From Pseudoips prasinana (Eukaryota > Arthropoda > Insecta > Lepidoptera > Nolidae), in the NCBI GenBank assembly GCA_951640165.1, contig OX621253.1:31255969-31319968 (forward strand): a DNA stretch of 64,000 bases. The letters are read 5' to 3'. The position numbers were made by a program, and so were the translations under genes. Shown here in pieces: positions 31,736-40,943 of this stretch. The notes under the pieces were generated by a model, which did no database searches, was not told the origin of the DNA, and saw nothing but the letters and a program-made list of their open reading frames with translations. Each line of letters opens with the position of its first letter. Position 1 is the first letter of the stretch.

Positions 31736-31736
31736 A

Positions 31737-32286
31737 TTATTAATATAGTCCGTAAATTTCGTCATTACGGTATTGGTGCTCCTATTTCGTCTAAAACCAT
31801 GCTGACAGTCTGCTAATATAGAATGTTTCTCTAAAAAAATACTTATTTGATTAACAACAACTTTTTCTAGTATTTTGTTGATAACTGAAAGAATCGCAAT
31901 TGGCCTATAATTACTATAGTCATAATGGCTTCCTTGCTTGTAGATAGGTCTTATCAATGCTTTTTTTAGGTCTTCACGTAGACAGGATATTTTCCATTTG
32001 TGATACACATATTGACAAACTTGGCAATAACAGGGCTTACATGCTCGTTTACATATTTCAGATCCTGTACCCTTATTTGGTCTATTCCAGAAGATTCGTT
32101 ATTGTTCAAGCTGCTAATAATTTTATAAACATTATCGGGCAAAATTTTTAAAAATCGATATGATACCTTACTTTTTTTGACGTATAAGTTCCTGTCTAAA
32201 AACTTCTGATTACAAACATGTTTTAACCCACCCATATGAACTGCAATTTTGTGCCATAGATATTTTAATTTTATTTTGCCGCTCAT
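31737..32286 (-). pseudogene. copy A LINE RT, part 1 of 3
   Basis: MSGKIKLKYLWHKIAVHMGG, then NESSGIDQIRVQDLKYV, KKALIRPIYKQGSHYDYSNY and RPIAILSVINKILEKVV, FRRNRSTNTVMTKFTDY: the fingers and start of the palm. It matches copy B (38363-38910) except for a few changes, including a frameshift near 31975 absent from B. The Helitron splits it from part 2. Confidence 0.9.
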
Positions 32287-32301
32287 ATTCGGGACATGAT
32301 T

Positions 32302-32413
32302 GGTAGCGGAAGAAAACCTATCATGCTTTTATTGCTCAGGTAGTCATTTTGCCATTAATATGGCAAAATGACTACCTGAGCAATAAAAGCATGATAGGTT
32401 TTCTTCCACTACC
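32302..32413. repeat. 112-bp palindrome present only in copy A
   Basis: Two 53-bp arms (32302-32354 and 32361-32413, one mismatch) surround a 6-bp loop. Copy B has only the right arm (about 38925-38980), so the left arm is a new inverted duplication in copy A. Confidence 0.88.
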
Positions 32414-32467
32414 TCACAGGTATCTCCGGAGTGTTCGTAGCCACATTTATAACTTTTAGGTTTCGAC

Positions 32468-32692
32468 TTTTTTTATTATTTTTGATAAGGCTGTGGGAAC
32501 GCTAATGCATGCCACCCGCAAAGTGTCTGCGGGTGGGTATGTCGGACTCGCACCGACTAAACCTAACCTGCCGTGTACTTCTTCTGGCGCCTGATACGGG
32601 GAGCCCCGGGAACGCGGTTATGCTGCTCCGGTGCCCCCCTTTTGCGCCGTGTGCCAGATGGTCGGGACACGCACCCGGGGAGATTCAGGTTT
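32468..32692 (-). mobile_element. R1-like LINE 3' fragment in copy A
   Basis: T-rich tract (32468-32482), then the same 3'-end sequence as at 12905-13082, 39045-39260 and 42262-42480 (opposite strand), extending to GGGACACGCACCCGGGGAG. It interrupts a LINE gag gene just after its zinc knuckle. Confidence 0.8.
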
Positions 32693-33312
32693 GGACCTAC
32701 ATTGTATTTTTGTATGGCTAAACTTGCAAAAATACAACAATATAACATTGTATAGTTGGGTATGTACATAGTTTAACTGGCAATGAGTTATAACAAATGA
32801 ATACGCGTTGAGGTAATACTTGATCATCGAATGTCATAATAACATTTTAAGTTGGATTCCACACTGTAGATCCCTCAACAATAGTCTTATAATTTATTCT
32901 TCGCACCTTAAGAACCTTGCCACAACAATTATGTACAGACACATTTTCAATTACTTCCTCAACTGACCAGTCTGAGGGTACTCCCCGTACGAAGCCCATG
33001 CGCATTATTTGAAAGGATGCTATGAAGCTGCTTGCTATTGCTATGATGCTTTTAAGTTCATACTTTGTAAATTAGCGTTGTCAATGAATGCATTGGTATC
33101 AGTAGAGCAAGAGAAAGCTAATGAGATTTTGTTTCTCCCAATCCGTTTCACTGAACCATTTATAATGTTTTGAATAGCATGTTTTTTTAGGAACTTTCCG
33201 AATGAAACTGGGTGAAGAGTAGTTCCGTCATTAGATGATTTTATTTCACGTTGTACGTGTACAATAAATGGAGCATTATCGGTGTGTTCGTACTTGTTTC
33301 TTCCTACAGAAA
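32693..33312 (-). pseudogene. Jockey-type LINE gag (ORF1) remnant, copy A
   Basis: Degenerate minus-strand frames read EHTDNAPFIVHVQREIKSS, HPVSFGKFLKKHAIQNIIN, VKRIGRNKISLAF, then MGFVRGVPSDWSVEEVIENV, VLKVRRINYKTIVEGSTVW, FDDQVLPQRVFICYN. A zinc-knuckle core (CxxC...H...C, FSHTKIQC) comes just before the R1-like insertion. Stops and frame changes abound. This is the RNA-binding ORF1 typical of lepidopteran Jockey-group LINEs. Confidence 0.75.
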
Positions 33313-33373
33313 TTGGAACTTGGGGACCTGAACCTCTAGCCCTCTAGAGGTTCCGGTCCCCAAGTTCCAATTT
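33310..33373. repeat. 64-bp hairpin, copy A
   Basis: Arms AAATTGGAACTTGGGGACC and its complement, with an inner paired GAACCTCTAG/CTAGAGGTTC. Conserved at 39878-39941 in copy B. Confidence 0.85.
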
Positions 33374-33480
33374 ACGGGTGTAACTGGAATATTTTCAACA
33401 GTAATATGAGTATTATGCGTTTCATGTGTGGTTTCACTGTCAGCTGATCAACATCCCGTCTTACCATCAACTGCCTGAAC

Positions 33481-33945
33481 GTGTTTCCTTTTTTTCCTAT
33501 TACAAGTTTTACTTACGAGATAATTTTGGGACATCAACCAATTACATCGTTAATTGCAAACCCAATTGAGCGGCAGCCAGAACCATCAACAGAATATATG
33601 GAGGTAGCAAGCCGTACAAGAATATCAGCAGGTGATAATTATGACCATGAAAAATTGGAACGCGAGTTGGCACAACAAAGGTCAGTTACGGAAAAAGAAA
33701 CACGAGAACTGCAACAATTAGAGAGCAAGGCGAGCTCAGTTGACTCGGTGATAACCGAGCTAAAACGGAAAACGGATACAGCTGAAGAGACCTTACATGA
33801 TATGGAAGATAAAATTACCAAGTTACAAACAAAGCCAGCAGCAACTGCAAATATACCTAAACTACAGCCGGCGAGGCAAAATCCTCAAAATCAACATCCG
33901 CAACACCAGCAACACACACAACAGCAGTATCCAAGAATAGGTTAA
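33481..33945 (+). CDS. uncharacterised coiled-coil protein fragment, copy A
   Basis: A 154-codon frame whose middle is strongly heptad-like (KLERELAQQRSVTEKETREL, then SVITELKRKTDTAEETLHDM). It is followed by a Gln/Pro/His-rich tail (PQHQQHTQQQYPRIG) and, 20-50 bp past the stop, an AATAAA-type signal. An apparently identical frame exists at 40049-40513. The first ~20 residues are hydrophobic and probably not original. I do not recognise the family; it may be the last exon of a captured gene or part of a retroelement ORF. Confidence 0.45.
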   Translation: MFPFFPITSFTYEIILGHQPITSLIANPIERQPEPSTEYMEVASRTRISAGDNYDHEKLERELAQQRSVTEKETRELQQLESKASSVDSVITELKRKTDTAEETLHDMEDKITKLQTKPAATANIPKLQPARQNPQNQHPQHQQHTQQQYPRIG

Positions 33946-34375
33946 GAAAAAACTAGTTTAAGTTGCCAATTAAAATGTATTATTAATAAAAACTTACATG
34001 ATATCCAAGTGGTTTAATTTATAATACACAAACACTCGCGAGTAAGACTAGATACTAAGTGAATACACTTACAGCATCGCGATTAAGGTGGTATTATCGG
34101 CCGACGAGACCGAAACCGGTTCGATGCCAGATATAGCCGGCGAGTACGATGGTGAGGGGACCGGTTCGGCACGGCGACGCAGCGCAGCGGGGCCTTGGAT
34201 CGGGGTAGATGACCGTGGAGGGTTCCAGATACACGCGCGTACGGTGCGGGGAGTCAACACTGCGCGTGGTGCAAAGTGAGTCGGCGGCGAATTCCTGCAA
34301 AAGGTCGCAAGTTCAGCACACCGCTGCACCGGTCCAATAATGGTCAGGTTAGGTTCGGTTAGGTTCCCCTGGGAT
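33946..34375. other. non-coding and GC-rich linker, copy A
   Basis: AT-rich until about 34070, then GC-rich sequence up to the R1 insertion, ending with telomere-like pentamers TTAGGTTCGGTTAGG (34349-34363). The open frames here occur on both strands and look like products of base composition. Confidence 0.5.
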
Positions 34376-35002
34376 GAATTGGAGGCATGGGTGCTCGCCA
34401 GAGTCTACGAGTGGACGGCGCGGCGTAGGGCGCTGGGTGAGCGCCCAGCCGCGGAAGAGCGGGAGGCCGTGCGGCGGGAAGCGAGGGATTCCATCGTCCT
34501 CCACTGGGCACGCGACCTCGCCTCCGCCACCTTTGGACGCCGGACGCTGGACGCGCTCGGTCCAGTCCTGCAGGACTGGCTCGAGCGCCCCCACGGTTTC
34601 CTCTCGTTCCGTCTGGTGCAGGTGTTGTCCGGGCATGGCTGTTTCGGAACGCACCTGCATCGGATTCAGAGGGAGGAAACCCCGGCGTGCTACGAGTGTG
34701 GAGCCGCGGAGGACACGGCACAGCACACCCTCGAGGTGTGCCCAGCCTGGGCTGAGCTGCGCCGTGCCCTGAATACTGTCGTTGGGCTGGACCTCTCACT
34801 TCCCAGTGTGGTGAACTCCATGCTGGGGAGTGAGGAGGCTTGGGCGGCGGTTGCCTCCTTTTGCGAGGACATCATGTCGCAAAAGGAGGCGGCGGAGCGC
34901 GCGCTGGAGGATGATCCTCTCGCGCCACCGCTCCGCAGGCGAAGGAGGGGTGGGAGAAGGCGGTTGTACGACTGTCGCCTCCTACCCTCTGGTGGTGATT
35001 AG
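34376..35002 (+). pseudogene. R1-clade ORF2 C-terminus with Cys/His motif
   Basis: An open frame to a stop at 35002 carries ELEAWVLARVYEWTARRRAL, HGFLSFRLVQVLSGHGCFG, the R1-type motif CYECGAAEDTAQHTLEVC (CxxC...H....C) and a basic tail LRRRRRGGRRR. Frames starting upstream at 34340 use host sequence; the true element begins at 34376. RT and endonuclease domains are absent through 5' truncation. Confidence 0.85.
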
Positions 35003-35345
35003 CGGGCGATAGGCGCGGGGGCGCCTTCGCTCGCATTGCACTAATCACCAACCTCGTCGGGCGGGAACGGCCGAGCACTCACGGTCGTTCCCGGGCCCCT
35101 CCACTTAGGGAGGGGAGTGCGGGCCCCGCTGTAAAGGCGGGCGGTCGTCGGTGGGGGACTGGACGTAAAGGCTGTGCCGGTTTCCCAGTCCTCCTCCACA
35201 CAGACGATGCGGGAGTGCCGCTGGGTTATTTTAGTGGGTATACCGGAGTAGCCGGGGAGTCCCACATAACCCGCCCATCCCCCAATGGGCGGGTATGCGT
35301 AACGCATTTTTTCCCAGCGCAAACAAAAAAAAAAAAAAAAAAAAA
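34376..35345 (+). mobile_element. 5'-truncated R1-clade LINE insertion
   Basis: 970 bp ending in A20, flanked by GGTTCCCCTGGGAT at 34362-34375 and 35346-35359. Copy B has this 14-mer once (40930-40943), the empty site. The element includes the C-terminus of an R1-type ORF2 and a 3' region of about 320 bp. Confidence 0.93.
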
Positions 35346-36373
35346 GGTTCCCCTGGGATCGCTGGCGTTTGGAGGAAGGGCACTCCGCTCGTCTTGTATA
35401 AGCGCTCCCGGGAAGAGGTAACCTGCTGTAGCTCAGGTTGCCTAAACGCGCTTGTGCGTGATGGGGTGGGGGGAGGCATTCGGGCCCCTCCCGTCCCCGG
35501 GGGAGAGTCTCAGACGCTCAGTGTACAGCGGGGGTACTGGCGAGATCGTTCACGAGTACCCAGAGCCCCCGCTACAGGCATTGTGAGGCTGGCTACCGTG
35601 GTAGTTTTAGTGGGTCGGCCCTCCACAACGTGCGCATGGCATTTCCACCACGTAAAAATAAAAGTTCGGTTAGGTTGGGGCACGTGGTCAGAAAACCTCC
35701 TCGTGGTCCGAGACTATTGGTTGTTGCGGATGCCCTATCCTCGTTTTTGTGCGTCCACGTGAAGGGGTGGCACATGGTGCAAGGAGGAGCAGGCGGACCA
35801 CGAGGTCGACGTCTCGTCCGGCCACTCCTCTTCCCGCGGACCAAATGTCCGACGAGGACACTCGCGGGGGCGCCTCCAGATCTCGATCCGGATCCAGGTC
35901 TGGATATAGGAGGAAGCGCAGCGGGTCCTTAAGTAGGGAGAACCTGATGGCCGTAAAGGTCTCCACGGCCCGGAGAGGCAAGGTTCGCGCAGTTCAGAGT
36001 GGAGCCATCGCTCGGATGCCGGAGCGTGACGGGCGGGGTCGCTTCGTTGCGGCAGCTCCAGTGGAGCACATGGAGGGCGCGGAGAGCGACCCCGGCCTCG
36101 CTATGGCTGACTCGAGTGGGCTCTACTGTGTCCCTGCTGGGCAGCAATCGTGCGGATGCCGCTGCTTCTAGGCGGGCGCAGCGAAAGGAAGCTGCTGCTG
36201 ACGAGGTCAGCGAGTTGGCCCGATGGGCTCGAAAGCGGCGCTCTGCTCGGATGGCTAGAGGGACCCCATCGGCGGTGGCGCTCAGCCGCCAGGTTTTGGA
36301 CGGAGTGAACGTGGTTCTGAGGGTTGCCACCAAATCGGGCAACCTGAAGGGCACGTTCACTCCGTCCAAACTC
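35346..36373 (+). pseudogene. R1-type LINE 5' region and gag, copy A (truncated)
   Basis: GC-rich 5' sequence leads to an ATG at 35845 and a gag-like protein: MSDEDTRGGASRSRSGSRSG, VSTARRGKVRAVQSGAIARM. A frameshift near 36125-36150 is followed by SRRAQRKEAAADEVSELARW and LSRQVLDGVNVVLRVATKSG, and it is cut at 36373 (GNLKGTFT). In R1-clade elements this Ser/Arg-rich protein with a Leu-rich core is ORF1. The same frameshift is present in copy B, so it predates the duplication. Confidence 0.8.
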
Positions 36374-36375
36374 CG

Positions 36376-36879
36376 TCCGTCTTAAACTACTTTTTATTTA
36401 ATAATTTGAAGGTAATAGGTACCTACGTAATTTATTTTAGTTCAATTGCGTAAAAATATTGTGATTACGTACTTGTCAACAACAGCTGTCATGTGTTATT
36501 TGACACATGACATTGACGTAAACAAATACGTTAACATGGCTGGTATGATGCGTTTTATTCTCACAGTCTTGTTTCTGTTTAGTTTAGTTTTTATTATTTA
36601 ATGATTTATCTAATTTGTTATAGGTAATTCCTATTCTATTGTTAAGTAATTTGTTTAAGATGTACGTTACGGTGTATGATTATTTTATTTAAATACTGAT
36701 ACAGCCCTTTGTAGCTAATGTTTGCGATTTGTGACCAGGTATGAATTATCTTTCTTACCTGTATTACTTCTGTTTACTATAACCATTTATAATGTTCAAA
36801 TATCTTCCATCAGTGACAGCGAGACGGTGAGTTAAAGTAAATACCATTGTAATATACTTATTATTTGTATAAAGTTCAT

Positions 36880-36933
<54 letters not shown>

Positions 36934-37641
36934 TCATTTATTATATTTATTTACTTACGCTGAGACATGAATAGCATGTTAGGCGATATTAATGATAGTT
37001 TCTTCTCGTGTTCCTCGTCTGACAGTTTCGTTAGTGCGGATGGTGATTCCTCTGCCCTACTGCATGACCACATATCTTCAGTTTTTTCCGACCACCGTAA
37101 TCACCTCAATATAGCTCATATTAATGTTCAGAGTATTCCTAGCCATCACTCTGATCTTCTAGCTTCATTTAGCGGCACTAATCTAGATGCTCTGTTAATT
37201 TCAGAATCCTTTCTTAAACCATCTCTTCTCTCCCCACACTTTGCACTTCCGGGTTATGTGCTTATTCGTAACGACCGCATCGGCAAAGGTGGTGGAGGTG
37301 TAGCTATCTATCTACGAGCTGATTTACCATATAAAATAATTAGCGTATCACTACCACAACAGCCGGAATCAGCTGAACATCTTCTCCTTGAAATTTCTTT
37401 TCATTATACAAAAATTTTACTGGGTGTTTTCTACATTCCTAATCTCCGTATCAACTACTTTAACTTTTTTGATGTACTACTAAACGAAATTTGCCCTTCT
37501 TATGATCACGTAGTCTTGATGGGCGACTTTAACACTTACCTGATCAAAAATGATCATCGCACTCGTAATCTTCAATCTATTCTGTCCTCCATTAACCTTC
37601 ATATACTTCCCCTCTCTGCAACACACCATTTTCCTAATTGT
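36376..37641 (+). mobile_element. LINE fragment (endonuclease part), paralogue of 45782-47216
   Basis: Begins CTTAAACTACTTTTTATTTA, the same sequence as at 45784, and runs through a (TA)n tract into an endonuclease frame. It stops at 37641 where a minus-strand LINE begins. It lies between copies A and B of the duplicated block. Confidence 0.88.
36886..36932. repeat. (TA)n microsatellite
   Basis: About 23 uninterrupted TA units just upstream of the LINE ORF2 start. Confidence 0.98.
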
Positions 37642-37653
37642 TCACCGTCTTGA
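36967..37653 (+). pseudogene. LINE ORF2 N-terminus: EEP endonuclease (truncated)
   Basis: Open for 228 codons: LNIAHINVQSIPSHHSDLLA, LDALLISESFLKPS (catalytic E), IGKGGGGVAIYLRADLPYK, LLGVFYIPN, YDHVVLMGDFNTYL (GDFN). The RT half is missing; the last few codons derive from the neighbouring element. The paralogue at 46954 lacks the first ~140 residues present here, so the two copies complement each other. Confidence 0.88.
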
Positions 37654-38095
37654 AGGCACGCACCTTGTTTCCACCTGTTAAAAGACTTTTCAGAACTTTT
37701 TTAAGGCGGGACAGAAAGCGTTCCCGCAATGACTGTTTTACATCAGTATCATTGATGCCCAATGCCTCCGTCATACCCAAGTATCTATAAGTCTCGGTCT
37801 CGCAGAGGGACCTAAGGTGAATGGAATCTGAAAGTTGAATTCCTTCAGATTGCATTATGTGCCCATGTTCTACATGCATGACCGCACACTTGTCAATATC
37901 AAACTCCATCCTGATAGAGTTACTAAAATTTTCAGTAACCTTTAGTAAACCTGTCAATTGAGAGTTGGTAGAAGCAAATATTTTTAGGTCATCCATGTAG
38001 AACAAGTGTGATATGATTTGACCTCCTCTGCGCAACCGATAGCCTAATCCTGATTTCTCAAGCAATGTGCTTAAGGGATTCAAGGCTAGGCAGAA
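37642..38095 (-). pseudogene. R2/R4-type LINE reverse transcriptase fragment
   Basis: WFCLALNPLSTLLEKSGLGY, then SHLFYMDDLKIFASTNSQL (YMDD) and IDKCAVMHVEHG, TYRYLGMTEALGINDTDVKQ. The FYMDDLKxxA form and WFCLALNPLS are typical of the R2/R4 branch rather than of CR1/Jockey. It is cut inside RT motif B at a (TTA)n tract, where copy B begins. Confidence 0.8.
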
Positions 38096-38109
38096 CCACT
38101 TATTATTAT

Positions 38110-38931
38110 TATAATGTAGCCCAGGGGACCGTATACTGAACCAGTAGGCACGCTAAGATTGACGGCAGCCTCTGCACCCCGTGTTCCATCAATGGTAGTA
38201 CAAAGTGTTCTATTAGACAGGTAATTCCTAAAAAAAGCATTCGTCGGGCCACCAATACCGCACTCTTCCATTGCTTTTAATAATTGATTGTGTTCAAGGG
38301 TATCAAATGCTTTTTTGAAATCTATAAATAATGCTAGTATTTGGTTCTTTTTATCAAGATTATTATTAATATAGTCCGTAAATTTCGTCATTACGGTATT
38401 GGTGCTCCTATTTCGTCTAAAACCATGCTGACAGTCTGCTAATATAGAATGTTTCTCTAAAAAATTACTTATTTGATTAACAACAACTTTTTCTAGTATT
38501 TTGTTGATAACTGAAAGAATCGCAATTGGCCTATAATTACTATAGTCATAATGGCTTCCTTGCTTGTAGATAGGTCTTATCAATGCTTTTTTTAGGTCTT
38601 CAGGATATTTTCCATTTGTGATACACATATTGACAAACTTGGCAATAACAGGGCTTACATGCTCGTTTACATATTTCAGATCCTGTACCCTTATTTGGTC
38701 TATTCCAGAAGATTTGTTATTGTTCAAGCTGCTAATAATTTTATAAACATTATCGGGCAAAATTTTTAAAAATCGAAATGATACCTTACTTTTTTTGACG
38801 TATAAGTTCCTGTCTAAAAACTTCTGATTACAAACATGTTTTAACCCACCCATATGAACTGCAATTTTGTGCCATAGATATTTTAATTTTATTTTGCCGC
38901 TCATATTCGGGACATGATTTATTAATGGCAA
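38110..38931 (-). pseudogene. LINE reverse transcriptase, copy B
   Basis: A single open frame (read from 38931) shows the RT from KLKYLWHKIAVHMGG through GSHYDYSNYRPIAILSVI, QHGFRRNRSTNTVM and ILALFIDFKKAFDTLEHNQL to SVPTGSVYGPLGY, and then (TTA)n. No YADD region follows, so it is incomplete. It preserves the joined form of the three copy A pieces: ATCAAT at 38188-38193 and the A/T junction 38362/38363 are the empty sites. Confidence 0.88.
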
Positions 38932-39039
38932 AATGACTACCTGAGCAATAAAAGCATGATAGGTTTTCTTCCGCTACCTCACAGGTATCTCCGGAGTGTT
39001 CGTAGCCACATTTATAACTTTTAGGTTTCGACCTTTTTT

Positions 39040-39260
39040 TATTTTTTTTGATAAGGCTGTGGGAACGCTAATGCATGCCACCCGCAAAAAGTGTCTGCGG
39101 GTGGGTATGTCGGACTCGCACCGACTAAACCTAACCTGCCGTGGACTTCTTCTGGCGCCTGATACGGGGAGCCCCGGGAACGCGGGTATGCTGCTCCGGT
39201 GCCCCCCTTTTGCGCCGTGTGCCAGATGGTCGGGACACGCACCCGGGGAGATTCAGGTTT
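39040..39260 (-). mobile_element. R1-like LINE 3' fragment in copy B
   Basis: Same sequence and position as 32468-32692 in copy A, so this insertion is older than the duplication. Confidence 0.8.
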
Positions 39261-39880
39261 GGACCTACATTGTATTTTTGTATGGCTAAACTTGCAACAA
39301 TACAACAATATAACATTGTATAGTTGGGTATGTACATAGTTTAACTGGCAATGAGTTATAACAAATGAATACGCGTTGAGGTAATACTTGACCATCGAAT
39401 GTCATAATAACATTTTAAGTTGGATTCCACACTGTAGATCCCTCAACAATAGTCTTATAATTTATTCTTCGCACCTTAAGAACCTTGCCACAACAATTAT
39501 GTACAGACACATTTTCAATTACTTCCTCAACTGACCAGTCTGAGGGTACTCCCCGTACGAAGCCCATGCGCATTATTTGAAAGGATGCTATGAAGCTGCT
39601 TGCTATTGCTATGATGCTTTTAAGTTCATACTTTGTAAATTAGCGTTGTCAATGAATGCATTGGTATCAGTAGAGCAAGAGAAAGCTAATGAGATTTTGT
39701 TTCTCCCAATCCGTTTCACTGAACCATTTATAATGTTTTGAATAGCATGTTTTTTTAGGAACTTTCCGAATGAAACTGGGTGAAGAGTAGTTCCGTCATT
39801 AGATGATTTTATTTCACGTTGTACGTGTACAATAAATGGAGCATTATCGGTGTGTTCGTACTTGTTTCTTCCTACAGAAA
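39261..39880 (-). pseudogene. Jockey-type LINE gag remnant, copy B
   Basis: Equivalent to 32693-33312: HPVSFGKFLKKHAIQN, GFVRGVPSDWSVEEV and a zinc knuckle (CCKFSHTKIQC) ending at the R1-like insertion. Confidence 0.75.
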
Positions 39881-39941
39881 TTGGAACTTGGGGACCTGAA
39901 CCTCTAGCCCTCTAGAGGTTCCGGTCCCCAAGTTCCAATTT
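39878..39941. repeat. 64-bp hairpin, copy B
   Basis: Counterpart of 33310-33373; arms retained. Confidence 0.85.
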
Positions 39942-40048
39942 GCGGGTGTAACTGGAATATTTTCAACAGTAATATGAGTATTATGCGTTTCATGTGTGGT
40001 TTCACTGTCAGCTGATCAACATCCCGTCTTACCATCAACTGCCTGAAC

Positions 40049-40513
40049 GTGTTTCCTTTTTTTCCTATTACAAGTTTTACTTACGAGATAATTTTGGGAC
40101 ATCAACCAATTACATCGTTAATTGCAAACCCAATTGAGCGGCAGCCAGAACCATCAACAGAATATATGGAGGTAGCAAGCCGTACAAGAATATCAGCAGG
40201 TGATAATTATGACCATGAAAAATTGGAACGCGAGTTGGCACAACAAAGGTCAGTTACGGAAAAAGAAACACGAGAACTGCAACAATTAGAGAGCAAGGCG
40301 AGCTCAGTTGACTCGGTGATAACCGAGCTAAAACGGAAAACGGATACAGCTGAAGAGACCTTACATGATATGGAAGATAAAATTACCAAGTTACAAACAA
40401 AGCCAGCAGCAACTGCAAATATACCTAAACTACAGCCGGCGAGGCAAAATCCTCAAAATCAACATCCGCAACACCAGCAACACACACAACAGCAGTATCC
40501 AAGAATAGGTTAA
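40049..40513 (+). CDS. uncharacterised coiled-coil protein fragment, copy B
   Basis: Encodes the same 154 residues as 33481-33945 with no difference seen. Identity may reflect selection or simply a recent duplication; the flanks are also very similar, which favours the latter. See the copy A entry for composition. Confidence 0.45.
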   Translation: MFPFFPITSFTYEIILGHQPITSLIANPIERQPEPSTEYMEVASRTRISAGDNYDHEKLERELAQQRSVTEKETRELQQLESKASSVDSVITELKRKTDTAEETLHDMEDKITKLQTKPAATANIPKLQPARQNPQNQHPQHQQHTQQQYPRIG

Positions 40514-40943
40514 GAAAAAACTAGTTTAAGTTGCCAATTAAAATGTATTATTAATAAAAACTTACATGATATCCAAGTGGTTTAATTTATAATACACAAA
40601 CACTCGCGAGTAAGACTAGATACTAAGTGAATACACTTACAGCATCGCGATTAAGGTGGTATTATCGGCCGACGAGACCGAAACCGGTTCGATGCCAGAT
40701 ATAGCCGGCGAGTACGATGGTGAGGGGACCGGTTCGGCACGGCGACGCAGCGCAGCGGGGCCTTGGATCGGGGTAGATGACCGTGGAGGGTTCCAGATAC
40801 TGGCGCGTACGGTGCGGAGAGTAAACATTGCGCGTGGTGCAAAGTGAGTCGGCGGCGAATTCCTGCAAAAGGTCACAAGTTCAGCACACCGCTGCACCGG
40901 TCCAATAATGGTCAGGTTAGGTTCGGTTAGGTTCCCCTGGGAT
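40514..40943. other. linker of copy B with empty R1 site
   Basis: Matches 33946-34375. GGTTCCCCTGGGAT occurs once at 40930-40943, preceded by TTAGGTTCGGTTAGG (40917-40931). Confidence 0.7.

Larger units (their letters stand above)
24955..31736 (-). mobile_element. Helitron (non-autonomous, minus orientation) containing an LTR element
   Basis: On the minus strand the element starts TCTATATAAATAAAAAGAG (31736 downward) and ends ...GCACCAGCTAG at 24955. A GC-rich hairpin (CGCGGACGAAGTCGCG) lies just before the end. The flanks are A and T. Copy B has the intact target with A38362/T38363 adjacent. TC start, CTAG end, 3' hairpin and insertion between A and T without duplication are the Helitron hallmarks. 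No Rep/helicase coding was found, so it is non-autonomous. Internal sequence consists of AT-rich minisatellite units around 25905-26260 and 31140-31600. About 2.8 kb remains after removing the LTR element at 26268-30281. Confidence 0.93.
19981..36373. repeat. duplicated block, copy A (interrupted)
   Basis: After removing 20061-24779 plus one ATCAAT, 24955-31736, and 34376-35345 plus one 14-bp repeat, this interval aligns with 38096-41950 (copy B). The order is the same and identity is high: minus-strand LINE RT, R1-like 3' fragment, LINE gag, coiled-coil frame, GC-rich R1-type 5' region. The two copies are direct repeats. The left border is at a (TTA)n tract in both. Confidence 0.88.

Noticed and set aside
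34349..35322. Several long minus-strand and third-frame open frames in the GC-rich R1 insertion
   Set aside because: High GC removes stops in all frames. Only the plus frame ending at 35002 has R1 motifs.
35295..36369. Overlapping frames on both strands in the R1-type 5' region (and 40978-42116)
   Set aside because: GC-rich shadows of the gag frame; no motifs.
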